Source of the DNA: Cryphonectria parasitica EP155
Lineage: Eukaryota; Ascomycota; Sordariomycetes; Diaporthales; Cryphonectriaceae
Length of the DNA stretch: 64,000 bases
NCBI RefSeq assembly: GCF_011745365.1
Contig: NW_024468914.1
Location: 2,754,228 to 2,818,227, forward strand
Direction: 5' to 3'
Position numbers and translations under genes: made by a program. The stretch's first letter is position 1, and each line of letters opens with the position of its first letter. Below are positions 11,070 to 24,561 of this stretch, in pieces. The notes under the pieces were generated by a model that was not told the origin of the DNA, made no database searches, and saw only the letters and a program-made list of their open reading frames with translations.

Positions 11070-14000
11070 TATAAGTATAGCGTACTATTAAATAGTAATA
11101 TTTAAGAAAACTTTATATTTCCATATATTATTAATCAAATATAACTATAATGGAAATGGAAGAAGCAGCTATACATTCTTAGTATTATAAAAGAATAATC
11201 TATTACATATAACCAAGAAATAATTAATAAAAAAACTAATTATCTATTTATTTTAATCCAAGAATATATAATCAGAGTTTTCTTTAATATTACGAATATA
11301 GCATAGCATAAGCTGATTATAAAGCTTCTATAGCTTAAGAAGTATAATTCTTGAATCAATTGAACTACTAGCTAGATCTTATAAGAACAAGCTATATTCA
11401 GAGAAATAATTGCAATCAACAGCGTAGAATGAAAGTTAGTTATTAAAGAATACTCAGAAAAAGAAGCTTCAAACAACTTTATATATATCTTCAAATCAGC
11501 AGAGCTAGCAGTTCAAGAAGAAGAATCTAGTAACAAGCAAACTCAAACAATATCAGAATGCTAATAGATTAGCAAAATAATAGAAGCAAGATCCTTAGCA
11601 AGTCAGTTCGCTTCAGAGCAATAAGGAAAAGCTTCAGAATGTAGATTATAAGTCTATATAAGAAAAACCTTGAAACTAAGCTCTTAAGCGCTCGATTCAG
11701 CTTGAAGCAAATGCTCAAAGCTTTCAAAAACGCCATTAGAAAAGAAGCACGCTTAACAGTACTTACTATTCCTTCAGATAGCAGAAATAGTATATAAATC
11801 AGAATCAATACTTGCAAGCATATTATAGGAATATTACAAATTCAAGAAATTATTTCAGAAAGAATTGAAAACAGAATTACTAGAATATAGCTCATACAAT
11901 TATAAGATTCTATTATAAGAAGGAAAATAGCTTAAATTCTTTTCTATTTATAAACTAAATAAAGTATAATTAGAAATACTTAAGAAATATTTCAATAAGA
12001 ATTTTAAAAAGAAATATATATAATTATTATAATTATTAATAGAATATTCTATTCTATTTATATCTAAGAAAAATAGCAAGCTTAGATTATATATTGATTA
12101 TAAGCAATTTAATAATATTATAATTAAAAACTAATATTTATTACTATTTATTAAGAAATTATAGAATAGATTGCAAGGAATATAATAGTTTATAGCTTTA
12201 AATCTAAAAAAAGCTTACAATCTAATCAGAATAAAAAAAGAAGAAGAATGAAAGATTATTTTTAGAATATGCTATAAATACTACAAATATTTAGTTATAT
12301 TCTTTAGTTTAATAAATATCTCAGCTTTATTCTAAGAAATAATTAATTATATTCTATATAAGTATCTAAATTAATTTATTATTATATATTTTAATAATAT
12401 TCTTATTTATTCTTAAATACTAAAGAAATATAGAGAATATATGAAAATAGTATTATAAATGCTTTAGAATATGAAACTTTTTATAGAATTTGCAAAGAAT
12501 TATTTTTATATACAAAAAATTAATTACTTCGGATTCATAATCGAATCAGAATATATTAAGCTATAGAAAGATAAGATAGAAGCTATTAGAAATTAGCTAA
12601 TTCCTAGAAATATTAGAAATATTAGATCTTTTCTCAGATATATCAACTTCTATAAATAGTTCATTAAGAATTATAGCTGAATTATATATTCTTTTACAAA
12701 TCTTACTAAGAAAAAGCAGCTTTTCGAATAAATCATTAAGATATAAGAAGCTTTCAATAAAATCATTAAGTATATCATTTTAGAGCTAATTCTATATAAA
12801 GCAAATTCTTATAAACTCTTTAAAATTGAAATTGATATATTAGAATATATATTCAGAAAACAACTTAGTTAGCAAGATAATTAAGAATATTTAAGAATTA
12901 TAAGCAATTTTTCAAAAAAGTTGAATAGCTTAGAAATCAATTATAAAATCTCTAATTAGAAGCTTATAGCAATAATAAAAGCTTTCGAAAAATAGCAATA
13001 TTTTTTTATTAATATATAATATCTGATTATAATTTATTCGGATTATAAGAATCTAATTACATTTATAACAATCAAAATCTTAAATAAGCAATAAATCAGA
13101 TAAGCAGAATTCCTTTTATAGTTTAACTTCAGAATTATGCACTATAAAAGCTTAGAAAATGAATAAGCAGATGCTCTTAGTAGAAGATTGGATTATCGAA
13201 ATATAGATTTCTTAGATATATAAAACATCTTTGCTCAAGATGAATTAGAGAATCTTGTTAATGCTTATAAAAAGCTGAATGCTGCTTTTAGAATTGAACT
13301 TTCAGAGAAAGATTTAGAATTAATAATTTCAGATAAATAAGATAATTATATTAAGAATATATACAGTATATTAGTATATAAATACTAGAAAGTTAGAGCA
13401 ATCTATAAATGCATTAAAAAATACTAGAATCTATTAAGCTTTAGAAAAAGAATTGAAAATATTCTGCAATAATATAATAGCTATAAGAAAAATAAAGCAG
13501 AAAGATATAAATCTTATAAACTATTGTATTTCTTACTAATATTTATAACTATTTAGCAATTCATTAGTTTAGATTTTATTATTAAGCTATTTCTCTTATA
13601 AGAACTCTTAACTAAAATGCAATATAATAACATTCTAATAATAATTTGCAAATTAAGCAAGTATACTTATTTTCTCTCTTATAAGAAAAGCAATATAGCA
13701 GAAAAACTTGTATATATATTCCTTAGAATGATTATTGCTAATTATAGCATACTAGAAGAAGTAATCTCTAATAGAAATAGAAAGTTTAATTTAAAGTTTT
13801 GAACTTTACTTATAAAACAACTTAAAATACATTATAAGATATTTATAGCATTTTACTTGCAAATAGATAAATAAATAGAAAGAATAAATTAGATTATTAA
13901 ATAATATCTTTAATACTATATTAATTAGAAACAAAATAATTAAATTAACTTATTACTTCTTATATAGTTTGCTTATAATAGCACAGATATAAGCATAATA

Positions 14001-14615
14001 AAGAAATTATTATTCTTTATACTCTATAGATATAATCTAATAGCTTATTATAAAGTATTGCTAGAAGCAAATATAGAAGCTATAGATAAAAGAATTAGAA
14101 AGATTAAGAAGATTCAGAAAGAACTTTAATTAGAATTACAATTTATCTAGAAATGAATAATATAGTATACAAACTCTAAGAGAATTGAGAAATCAATCCT
14201 ACAGAAAGAAGATAAGATCTATCTATTTCGGAAAAATATCAAAATAATAAGATTTAGCAACAAACTTGATTATAAGAAATTAGAACTATTCAAAATCTTG
14301 CAGCAGATTTTCCTAGTTAATTATAAATTAGTATTATCTTATAGAATAAGAATATATTCAGTTTTTTATATCTTATTGCTGAAATCAGCAATACAGAAAA
14401 TACTAGCGAATAATATAGCAGAAGTAGAAAATAATAAACTAGAGTATAAGATAGAGAAGATTCTCAAGCATAGAAGCACAGATAGCACAAGGGAATATCT
14501 TATCAAATAAAAAGATTATTCAGCAAGCGAAAATTCGTAAAAGCTATGAAAAAACATCAAAAATACTCAGAAGAAAATAGCTGAGTATTGGAAAAGGAAA
14601 GAAATCAGCACCTAG
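11070..14615 (+). pseudogene. pol: pol of copy L
   Basis: Order: protease at about 11080-11480 (active site L-L-N-S-N), RT at about 12000-12680 with Y-F-N-N at 12387-12398 in place of Y-x-D-D, RNase H at about 12830-13240, integrase at about 13430-14270 with an open stretch at 13617-13802, and chromodomain at about 14440-14540 (R-E-Y-L-I-K). The interval 10204-11070 is the gag-protease spacer. Pol ends at TAG in the CTAG at 14612-14615, shared with the antisense stop. Numerous TAA/TAG/TGA codons; not functional. Confidence 0.85.
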
Positions 14616-15271
14616 AACGATTGCTCTGCCCCAAACCGAAACTCAGAAGCTTCAGAAATCTCACTCTTCATAAGATTCTCCAACTTAGAACAAACCTCTC
14701 GAGCACCAGAAAGATCTTCATCATCCCCAATACCATCTACATCGCTTAAAAAGGAATAGTTCAACATACTATTAGAAAACTAGAAAGGCTCTCTCGAAAC
14801 CAAAGCAGAAAACCTCTCAGAAAGAAAACTAACAGAAATGCAAGCTTGCTGCTCCTTCGCCAGCTCCTCCGCCTTCATACAATCAAGCTTCTCAATCATA
14901 TTCAGGCTATAGCGCACTATATATGCTATTTTCTTAGCTTACAGCTTGCATTATTTCCGCAATCAACGCATCTTAGCTATAGTACGCTCTAGCTCCTCTT
15001 CTGCATTATTAAGAGCAGCTTCAGCAGCGAAATGCTAAGCTATAATCTTTTCTATCTGCAATAGCAATAAACTATGTATATTGCAATTCTCACGCTTATG
15101 CTTAATGCATTTCATATAGCATAACAAATCCTCCTTAGAAGCAAAGCAGCGAGTTTTGCAGCTTTTGCAGAAAGAATATATCAGCATCTCAATGCAATGA
15201 GAAAGAGCAATAAGCCAGAGAGAGGTAGACTATTCTATCTTTTTATAACAAGCTTTATTAATTCTATTCAT
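14612..15271 (-). pseudogene. Antisense Cys-cluster/coiled-coil ORF of copy L (subtype shared with I)
   Basis: About 220 codons on the minus strand, closely related throughout to the ORF of copy I. The cluster reads C-x2-C-x3-C-x9-(Y)-x2-C-x7-C, with one Cys lost to Tyr. A helical Glu/Ala/Leu/Lys-rich segment follows, then an acidic Ser/Asp/Gly tail ending F-G-A-E. The stops visible are Trp or Gln codons changed by transitions. Copy L also shares the U3 core of copy I, so ORF subtype and LTR type travel together here. Unknown function. Confidence 0.65.
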
Positions 15272-15364
15272 TATCCGGATTAGAAAAGCAAGATTATATA
15301 TGGAAAATTTATCAGAATACTTACAGAAGATTGTTGGGAATAACAACTGATAAAAGGGAAATAA

Positions 15365-15836
15365 TATTATAATTCATCTAACATGCAAATCATGAAACAG
15401 ATTACAAGCAAATAAGAACCAGATATTATAACTCAATATCAGACAAACTAACAAGGATTATATAATTCAGAATTAGGATTACAAGCTATAATCAATCAGA
15501 AGAGAACTAGAGCAGTTAACAATCAGTTCTTGCAGTTCAGGCAGTAAACTGCAATAATCAACCACCAACTCTTGCAGTTCATACTGAAGAGCTGAATATA
15601 TAACCATACATTTATTATCATTAGATAGATTTAGTATATAGCTCTTCAGTTATTAATCTAAGTATTAGTCTAAGTATCAGATTATTCTCTTATTCTGATA
15701 GTTTTAAAAGCAGTGAATATTTGCACAGTTATTCAGTTGTATTTCTGTATTCAAAGCTTGTACTTAGCACTGCTCTTATTAGCATAAAATCCTTTGCATA
15801 CTTTGGAATCTTCGGATTACTGCAGTGCTCATTACA
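15365..15836 (+). repeat. 3' LTR of copy L
   Basis: 472-bp LTR from the decayed TGTTATAA start to ...TGCTCATTACA. The U3 core contains the AGGCAGTAAACTGCA segment also seen in copy I. The inverted arms ACTGAAGAGC and GCTCTTCAGT flank the promoter region (about 15593-15655). Confidence 0.88.
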
Positions 15837-15841
15837 AAGCA

Positions 15842-17798
15842 GTTTATTAAGAACTACAGCTAAATTATACATTCTCTTATAAATCTTACTAAGAAGAAGC
15901 AGCTTTTCGAATAAATCTTCAAAGCATAAGAAGCTTTCAATAAGATTATTAGATATATCATCTTAGAACCAATTCTGTATAAAGCAAACTCTTACAAACT
16001 CTTTGAAATTAAAACTAATGTATCAGAATATATATTCAGAGAATAACTTAGTTAATAAAATGATTAAGAGCATTTAAGAATTATAAGCAACTTTTCAAAA
16101 AAGTTGAATAGCTCAGAAATCAACTACAGAATTCTCAATCAGAAGCTTATAGCAATAATAAAAGCTTTTGAAAAATAATAATATTATTTTATTAGCATAT
16201 AGCATTTAATTATAATTTATTCGAATTATAAGAACTTAATTATATTTATAATAATCAAAGTCTTAAACAAGCAATAAATTAAATAAGCAGAATTTCTCTT
16301 ATAGTTTGATTTCAGAATTATATATTGCAAAAGCTTAGAAAATGAATAAGCAGATGCTCTTAATAGAAGATTGGATTATCAAAATGCAGATTCCTCAGAT
16401 ATATAGAATATCTTTGCTTAAAATAAATCAGAGAATCTTATTAATGCATACAGAAAGCTGAATGCTGTTTTCAGAATTGAACTCTTAGAAAAGAATTCAG
16501 AATTAATAACTTTAAATGAATAAGATAATTATATTAAGAATATATATAATATACTAATATATAAATATTAGAGAATTAGAATAATTTATGAATATATTAG
16601 AAAATATTGAAACTTATTAAATCTTAGAAAAAGAATTAAGAATATCTTATAATAATATAATAGCTATAAGAAAAATAAAGCAGAAAAATATAAGCTTTAC
16701 AAACTATTACATTCTTTACTAATATTTATAATTATTTAGCAATTTATTAATTTAAACTTTATTATTAAGCTATCTTTCTTATAAGAACTCTTAATTAAAG
16801 TATAATATAATAATATTCTAATAATAATTTGTAAACTAAGCAAATATGCTTACTTTCTCTCTTATAAGAAAAGCAGTATAGCAGAAGAACTTATATATAC
16901 ATTTCTTAGAATAATTATTGCTAATTATAGCATACTAGAAGAAATAATTTCTAATAAAAATAGAAAGTTTAATTCAAAGTTTTAAATTTTGCTTATAAAA
17001 TAGCTTAGAATATATTATAGAATATGTATAGCATTTTATTTGCAAATAAATAAATAAATAAAAAGAATAAATTAGATTATTAAATAGTATTTTTAATACT
17101 ATATTAATCAAAAATAAAATAATTAAGTTAATTTATTACTTCTTATATAATTTGCTTATAATAATATAAATATAAATATAATAAAGAAGTTATTATTCTT
17201 TATACTCTATAAATATAATCTAATAGCTTATTATAAAGTATTATTAGAAATAGATACAAAAGCTATAAATAAAAGAATTAAAAAGATTAAGAAGATTTAG
17301 AAAGAATTTTAGTTAGAATTACAATTTGTTCAGAAACAAATAATGCAATATATAAACTTCAGAAGAATTGAGAAACTAATTCTATAAAAAGAAGATAAAA
17401 TCTATCTATTTCGAAAAAATATTAAAATAACTAGATCTTGCAATAAATTTAATTATAAGAAATTAGAATTATTCAAGATCTTATAATAGATTTTCTTAAT
17501 TAATTACAAGTTAGTATTATTTTATAGAATAAGAATATACTTAGTTTTTCATATTTTATTACTAAAACTAGTAATATAGGAAATATTAGTGAATAATATA
17601 GCAGAAATAGAAAATAATAAACTAGAGTATAAAATGAAAAAAATTCTTAAGTATAGAAGTATAGATAGCATAAGAGAATATCTTATTAAATAGAAAGATT
17701 ATTTAGCAAGCGAAAATTCATAAGAATTATAGAGAAATATCAAGAATATTCAGAAAAAGATAGCTGAATATTGGAAAAAGAAAGAAACTAGTATCTAG
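15842..17798 (+). pseudogene. pol: pol of copy N, C-terminal half
   Basis: Contains the end of RT, RNase H (about 15990-16400, with the A-D-A-L box near 16350), integrase (about 16580-17440) and chromodomain (about 17620-17720). The first integrase Asp reads Asn (L-N-F-I near 16750). Pol ends at TAG in CTAG 17795-17798. Stops are frequent. Confidence 0.82.
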
Positions 17799-18411
17799 AA
17801 TAATTACTCTATCCCAAACTGAAACTTAGAAGCTTCAGAAATCTCACTCTTCAGAAAATCCAACCAATCTACTACTAAATTCTCTATATTTACAGAATTC
17901 CAATCAAAATTCTCAAAGGAAGAATCTCTAGCAGCAATAGCAGACTTCTCTGCAATCATGGAACGAATCCCAGCAGCAATGCAAGCTCGCTCCTTCTCAG
18001 CCTTCTTACGCTCTAGCTTCTCTATGCTGAAAAAGCTTTAGCAAATAGCCTTTATTATCCTTTCGAATCACAAACGCTTTTGCTTCTGCAAACATTCTAT
18101 CTCTGCAGCAGTATTGCGCAGCTGCTCCTCAGCATTCTCAAATTGATTCTCCAAATATTAATATTAAATGCTTATTCAACAAATTTCCATTATACTCAGC
18201 TTCTAAACATTATACTAAGAGCAGCTTAAGCGAATATATTCAGCGCAACAGAAGGAATTCTTAACAGAGACTTAACAAAACTGAATACTATAATCCTTGC
18301 AGAAAGAATAGAAAAGTATAGCAATAGCGTTTATAAGAATCAAAGAAAGAAGAGAATCCTTTTGTTTAATCTTCTCAGCATAAGAACAAGATTTGTTGAT
18401 TCTATTCAATA
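17795..18411 (-). pseudogene. Antisense Cys-cluster/coiled-coil ORF of copy N
   Basis: About 205 codons on the minus strand, start ATG decayed to ATA. Cluster C-x2-(D-Y)...C-x8-CC-x2-(Y)-x4-C, where Tyr residues replace Cys by G-to-A. A coiled-coil-like Glu/Gln/Leu segment and the tail F-D-W-N-S-V then D-W-L-D-F-L-K-S-E are well preserved and close to those of copies A and K. The stop overlaps the pol stop. Function unknown. Confidence 0.62.
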
Positions 18412-18504
18412 TCTCAATTAGAAAAGCAAAATCATGCATATGAAAGACTTGCTAGAATACTTATAGAAGATTGTTGGGAATAATAACTGATAGGAGGGAG
18501 ATGA

Positions 18505-18951
18505 TATTATAATCCATTCAATATGCAGATTACGAAATAGATTATAAGCAAACAAGAATCAGATATTAAGAACTTAACATTCTAATAAAGCATTAATTAC
18601 GAAATTCAGAGTTAGGATTACAAGCATTGCTAATCAGAAAGGATAGCTTTGAATATATATTATTCAGAGCTAGCAGAATAACTTGGATATATTGCTATCT
18701 AACATATTTACACTAAAGAGCTGAATATATAAGAACACGTTTATTATCATTAGATAGATTCAATATATAGCTCTTCAGTTATCAATCTAAGTATCAGATT
18801 ACTTTCTACTCTGATAGCTTCAAAAGCAGTAAACACTTGCACGATTACTCAGTTGTATTTCCGTATTCAAAGCCTGTACTTAGCACTGCTCTTGTTAGCA
18901 TAAACCCCTTGTGTACTTTGGAATCTTCGGATTGCTGCAGTGCTCATTATA
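18505..18951 (+). repeat. 3' LTR of copy N
   Basis: 447-bp LTR, TGTTATAA-type start (now TATTATAA) and ...GCTCATTATA end, the last C changed to T. Its U3 core is not shared with any other copy in the window; the outer parts align with all of them. Confidence 0.87.
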
Positions 18952-19379
18952 CTATACTTTTCGGAAAAGATTAAAAACGAATAGTTTCCAGTATAAGAAT
19001 AAAGATAGATTATTCAAGTTATTAAGAAATCTAGCATTAGATTTAGAGAAGTTCTTGAAACAAAGCATAATAATGCATATATTAGGCTACTGATGAATAG
19101 CTCTCAAAGCTATATTGAAAATAGAACAAAATAATAGCAGTATTAAATAACTAACTGCATTATTTATATAAGCAATAAAGTCTGCAACTAGCATAATAAG
19201 CAAGAAGCTAGAAAGAGATATTAATATGAATAGCAATAAGCTAGAAAGCTTGCTTAGAGAGCAGTATAATAAGCTCAGACTTTAAAAGAGAAGGATTATC
19301 TATAATGAAATTATAAATAATTAGAGTTTAAAGATTCCTATATACTGCATATAGTAGAAATAAAGTGTATATAAAACTT

Positions 19380-22300
19380 GATATTTATATTTACGGAAAT
19401 AAATATAAAGCTTTATTAAATAGCAGTATTTAAGAAAATTTCATATTCTTTAGAATTATTAACAAAGTATATATTAATTAGCATTAGAAGAAGAAAACTT
19501 ATAATCTTCTTATTATAAAGGAATAAACTATTATATATAATTAAGATATAATTAATATAAAAACTAATTATTTATTAGTTTTAATTTAAGATTATATAAT
19601 ATTTATTGCTTTTAATATTATAGATATAGCAAAATATAAATTAATTCTAAGCATTTCTTAGCTTAAATAGTATAATTCTCGAATTAATTAAACTATTAGC
19701 TAAATCTCTTAAAAATAAGCTATACTTAATAGAATAATTGCAATTAATAGTATAGAATTGAATTTAGTTATTAAAGAATATTCAAGAAAAGAAGCTTCAA
19801 ATAGATTTATATATATCTTCAGATCAGCAGAGCTAATAATAGAAGGAGAAGAATCTAGCAAAAAGAATGCTATTATTATGCTAGAATTCTTGCAGATTAT
19901 AGAAATAAGAATATAAGCATTAATACGAAATAACTAATTCGCATTAGAGTAATATATTATAAGTTAGAATAGAAAATAGAAATTATATTCTAAAGAGATT
20001 GCTTCAGCTCGAATTAGCAAATAGCAATTCAGCAAAAGAAAGAAAGCAATAGTTCTCTATATAATATAAGAAAGAAAGAATATTTAATAATATCTATTAT
20101 TTCTTTAGATAGTAGAAATAGAATATAAATTAGAATTAATATTTATAAGCATATTATAAGAATATTATAAGTTTAAGAAATTATTTCAAGAAGAATTGAA
20201 TACAGAATTATTAAAATATAGCTCTTATAATTATAAGATTCTACTATAAGAAGAAAAATAATCCAAGTTTTTCCTTATTTATAAACTAAATAAAATATAA
20301 TTCGAAGCATTTAGAAAATATCTTAATAAGAATCTTAAAAAAGAATATATATAATTATTGCAATTATTAGCAGAATATTCTATTCTATTTATATTTAAGA
20401 AGAATAATAAGCTTAAGCTATATATTAATTATAAATAATTTAATAATATTATAATTAAAAATTAGTATTTATTACTATTTATTAAGAAATTATAAGATAG
20501 ATTGCAAGAAATATAGTAATTTATAGCTTTAAATTTTAAAGAAGCTTATAATCTAATCAGAATAAAGAAAAAAGAGAAATAAAAAACTCTTTTCAGAATA
20601 TATTATAGATATTATAAATATTTAATTATACTTTTTAATTTAATAAATACTTTAGCTTTATTCTAAGAAATAATTAATTATATTCTATATAAGTATTTTA
20701 ATTAGTTTATTATTATATATTTTAATAATATTCTTATTTACTCTTAAATATTAAAAGAATATAAGAAATATATAGAAATAATATTATAAATACTTTAGAA
20801 TATAAAACTTCTTATAGAATTTATAAAGAATTATTTTTATATATAGAAAATTAATTATTTCAGATTTATAATAAAGCTAGAATATATTAAGCTATAGAAA
20901 AATAAGATAAAAGTTATTAAAAACTAATTAATTTCTAAAAATATTAGAAATATTAAATCTTTTCTTAAATATATTAATTTTTATAAGCAGTTTATTAAGA
21001 ATTATAGCTGAATTATATATTCTCTTATAAATCTTATTAAAAAGAAATAATTTTTTAAATAAACTTTTAAGATATAGAAAGCTTTTAATAAGATTATTAA
21101 ATATATTATCTCAGAGCTAATTCTATATAAAGCAGACTTTTACAAATTATTTGAAATTAAAACTAAGATATTAGAATATATACTTAGAGAATAACTTAAT
21201 TAATAAAATAATTAAGAATATTTAAAAATTATAAGCAATTTTTCAAGAAAGTTAAATAGCTTAGAAATTAATTATAGAATTCTAGATTAGAAACTTATAA
21301 TAATAATAAAAGCTTTTAAAGAATAGCAATATTATTTTATTAGTATATAATATCTAATTATAATTTATTCAAATTATAAGAATCTAATTATATTTATAAT
21401 AATTAAAATCTTGAATAAGCAATAAATTAAATAAGTAGAATTTCTCTTATAGTTCGATTTCAGAATTATATACTGCAAAAGCTTAGAAAATGAATAAGTA
21501 GATATTTTTAGCAGAAAATCAGATTATTAAGATACAAATTCCTTAAATATATAAAACATTTTTATTTAGAATGAATTAGAAAATCTTATTAATATATATA
21601 AAAAGCTAAATACTATCTTCAGAATCAAATCTTTAGAAAAGAATTCAGAATTAATAACTTTAAATAAACAAAATAGCTATATTAGAAATATATATAGCAT
21701 ATTAATATATAAATACTAAGAAATTAAAGCAATCTATAAATGCATTAGAAGATATTGAAGCTTATTAAATCTTAGAAAAAGAATTAAGAATATTCTATAA
21801 TAATATAATAGCTGCAAGAAAAATAAAGTAGAAAGATATAAGCTTTACAAACTATTATACTTCTTATTAGTATTTATAATTATTTAGCAATTTATTAATT
21901 TAAACTTTATTATTAAGCTATCTTTCTTATAAGAACTCTTAACTAAAATATAATATAATAATATTCTAATAATAATTTGCAAACTGAGCAAATATGCTTA
22001 TTTTCTTTCCTATAAGAAAAGCAGTATAGCAGAAGAACTTATATATACATTTCTTAGAATAATTATTGCTAATTATAATATACTAAAAGAAATAATTTCT
22101 AATAGAAATAGAAAGTTTAACTTAAAATTCTAAACTTTGCTTATAAAATAGCTTAAAATATATTATAGAATATTTATAGCATTTTATTTATAAATAGATA
22201 AATAAATAAAAAGAATAAATTAAATTATTAAATAATATTTTTAATATTATATTAATTAGAAATAAAATAATTAAATTAATCTATTATTTCTTATATAGTT

Positions 22301-22943
22301 TGCTTATAATAGTATAAATATAAGTATAATAAAGAAATTATTATTCTTTATACTCTATAAATATAATTCAATAGCTTATTATAAAGTATTATTAGAAGCA
22401 GATATAAAAATTATAAATAAAAGAATTAAAAAGATTAAGAAAGTTTAGAAAGAATTTTAATTAAAATTATAATTCATTCAGAAATAAATAATATAATATA
22501 TAAATTCTAAAAGAATTAAGAAATTAATTCTATAGAAAGAAAATAAAGCTTATCTATTTTGAAAAAATATTAAAATAATTAAGCTTAATAATAAACTTAA
22601 TTATAAAAAGTTAGAATTATTTAAAATCTTGCAATAAATTTCTCTAATTAATTACAAATTAATACTATTTTATAAAATAAGAATATATTCAATTTTTTAT
22701 ATCTTATTACTAAAATTAGCAATATAAGAAATATTTATAGATAATATAGCAGAAGTAGAGAATAATAAATTAGAATATAAAATTGAAAAGATTTTTAAGC
22801 ATAGAAGTATAAATAATATATAAGAATATCTTATTAAATAAAAGAATTATTTAGCAAATAAGAATTTATAAGAATTATAAAAAAATATTGAAAATACTTA
22901 GAAAAAGATAGCTGAGTATTAGAAGAAGAAAACTAATATCTAA
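19380..22943 (+). pseudogene. pol: pol of copy E
   Basis: Protease L-L-N-S-S at 19413-19427, RT at about 20330-21060 with Y-F-N-N at 20718-20729, RNase H at about 21150-21560, integrase at about 21760-22620 (I-S-N-R-N-R-K-F), chromodomain at about 22770-22870, and stop in CTAA 22940-22943. The interval 18952-19380 is spacer. It is strongly AT-enriched and full of stops. Confidence 0.83.
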
Positions 22944-23244
22944 GATAATTATTCTATTTCAAACCGAAATCCAGAAGCTTTAGAAATCTTACTCTTCAAA
23001 AAATCAAATCAGTTTACTATAGAATCTCTTATATCTACAGAATTCTAATCAAAACTCTCAAAGAAAGAATCTCCAGCTATTATAGCAGCCTTCTCAAAAG
23101 CTATCTCCTGTATAGCTATAGCAGCACAGCAATGCTTCTTTTCAGCTTTAATATATTCCAACTTTTTTACATTGTTAATGCTGCAACGAACAGCTTGTAT
23201 CATCTTCTCGTATTACATCTGCTTCTGTTTTCAAAAGCGAAGAA
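22940..23244 (-). pseudogene. Antisense ORF of copy E, C-terminal part
   Basis: Minus-strand C-terminal half of the antisense ORF. The acidic tail region near 22975-23075 and the helical part at about 23100-23240 are readable. Element C interrupts it; the coiled-coil N-terminal side lies at 43939-44060. Confidence 0.6.
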
Positions 23245-23458
23245 TGTCAGGTGGAAAGGTTGCAAAGGCAATGTGGCGAGGTCTTTTCTCTCTTTCAGGG
23301 GTATACAACCAGAATAACATTGAAGCCTAAGGAGCTAAGTTCTGCTCAGCAGTGCTGACGTGGCTAGAAAGCCGCTTTATAGCCGCATATTGCTTAGTCA
23401 TCCGTAATCCAGCTGGCTTAGCTGGCCCTGATCCTTGCTGGCACAATCAGCCCTGACA
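23245..23458 (+). repeat. 5' LTR of C
   Basis: 214 bp, TGTCAGGTGGAAAGG to ...CCCTGACA. A 7-bp inverted end (TGTCAGG/CCTGACA). Nearly identical to the LTRs of D. Confidence 0.93.
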
Positions 23459-24561
23459 GATTGTCCCTCCTTATCAGGCCTTGTTCTCAAGGCCTTTGAG
23501 GCTTCCAAGCTTTTGTTGCTTCCAGGCTTCCGTTGCTCCCAGGCTTCCGTTGCTTCCAGGCTTTCGCTGCTTCCTAGCTGCTCCTACGCCTTCTCAATGC
23601 TTCAGGCTCTTAAGATCTCTCAGTGTTTCAGGCTTCTCAAAGCTTCTCAAGATCCCTCAGTGCTTCAGGTTTCTCAAAGCCTTTCAAGATCTCTCAGTGC
23701 TTCAGGCCTCTCAAGGCCTCTCAAGGTCTCTCAGTGCCTCAGGCCTCTCAAGGCCTCTCAAGGTCCCTCAGTGCCTCAGGCCTCTCAAGGCTTCTCAAGA
23801 TCTCTCAGTGCTTCAGGTTTCTCAAGGCTTCTCAAGATCTCTCAGTGCTTCAGGCCTCTCAAGGCCTCTCAAGGTCTCTCAGTGCCTCAGGCCTCTCAAG
23901 GCCTCTCAAGGTCTCTCAGTGCCTCAGGCCTCTCAAGGCCTCTCAAGGTCCCTCAGTGCCTCAGGCTTCTCAAGGCCTCTCAAGGTCCCTCAGTGCCTCA
24001 GGCTTTTAAGCCACTCAAGGTCTCTCAGTGCTTCAGGCTTCTCAAAGCCTCTCAGAGTCTCAGGCTTCTCAAAGCTTCTCAAGATCTCTCAGTGCCTCAG
24101 GCCTCTCAAGGCTTCTCAACCATCTCCCTCCTTCTCTTCTAGCTTCATCCCCGAAGCCTGTGAAAAAAAAATCTCTTTTTAATCACATTCCAGACGTAAG
24201 TCTTCCGAATGCAATACTCGCGCTATATACACTGCTCAGTTGCTACTCCTTCAGCGCTTTATTCAGGCATTCTTCAGAACTTAAAGCTGTTTGATATAGA
24301 TTGCAAGCTTTTTATTAAAAACTTAGTTTGCAGCTAAAAAGCTTAATATCTAGAATAGCATCTCTGCAGTTATAATAGATAATTATAGCTTTTTATCTTA
24401 AAAATTGCTTTTTAGCAATTCTAAAGCTATTACTATACTTCATTCTACTGCTAAATACAGAAGAGTAATTAGTTTACAATCTAATATTTAAGCAACTTTA
24501 GTTGCTAAGCAGATATTCCACTTCAGCTCTACATTCTCGCTTGAATAGCAAAGAGCATACT
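23459..24561 (+). repeat. Left internal part of C: 17-bp and 37-bp tandem arrays plus unique segment
   Basis: Short 17-bp-like repeats (CTTCCGTTGCTCCCAGG) lie at about 23510-23575. The 37-bp array fills about 23600-24115, roughly 14 units. 24116-24561 is the non-repetitive middle also present in D, ending in the first 73-bp unit where B inserted. Long ORFs in all three forward frames are produced by the repeat and are not genes. Confidence 0.88.

Larger units (their letters stand above)
10204..15836 (+). mobile_element. Family-1 Gypsy copy L, left arm missing
   Basis: Forward copy that begins in the middle of the gag-protease spacer (compare 28051 onward in copy A), directly after J', and continues through protease, RT, RNase H, integrase, chromodomain, antisense ORF and 3' LTR. 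J' had inserted into it. The left part (5' LTR, gag) is absent. It was itself inserted into RT of copy N; AAGCA follows the LTR (15837-15841). Confidence 0.85.
15837..18951 (+). mobile_element. Family-1 Gypsy copy N, left arm missing
   Basis: Forward copy whose RT was the target of L: sequence resumes at 15842 with the RT segment G-x-F-I-K-N-Y-S seen at 20990 in copy E. RNase H, integrase, chromodomain, antisense ORF and 3' LTR follow. Everything upstream of the L insertion is absent. It sits in copy E; CTATA follows its LTR (18952-18956). Confidence 0.85.
18952..23244 (+). mobile_element. Family-1 Gypsy copy E, main part (resumes at 43939)
   Basis: Forward copy that is the outermost layer of the large nest. 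It starts in the gag-protease spacer after the LTR of N, runs through pol and most of the antisense ORF, and is cut at 23244 by element C. AAGAA at 23240-23244 is repeated at 43939-43943, after which the antisense ORF continues as expected from copy A. Its 3' LTR is beyond the insertion of F, outside the window. Confidence 0.87.

Noticed and set aside
23245..23458. DNA transposon with TGTCAGG/CCTGACA terminal inverted repeats
   Set aside because: The whole 214 bp occurs in direct orientation at both ends with a 5-bp duplication, so these are LTRs with short inverted tips.
23435..24294. Overlapping ORFs of 88-235 codons in three plus-strand frames
   Set aside because: Produced by the 37-bp array of element C, whose unit has no stop in any frame.
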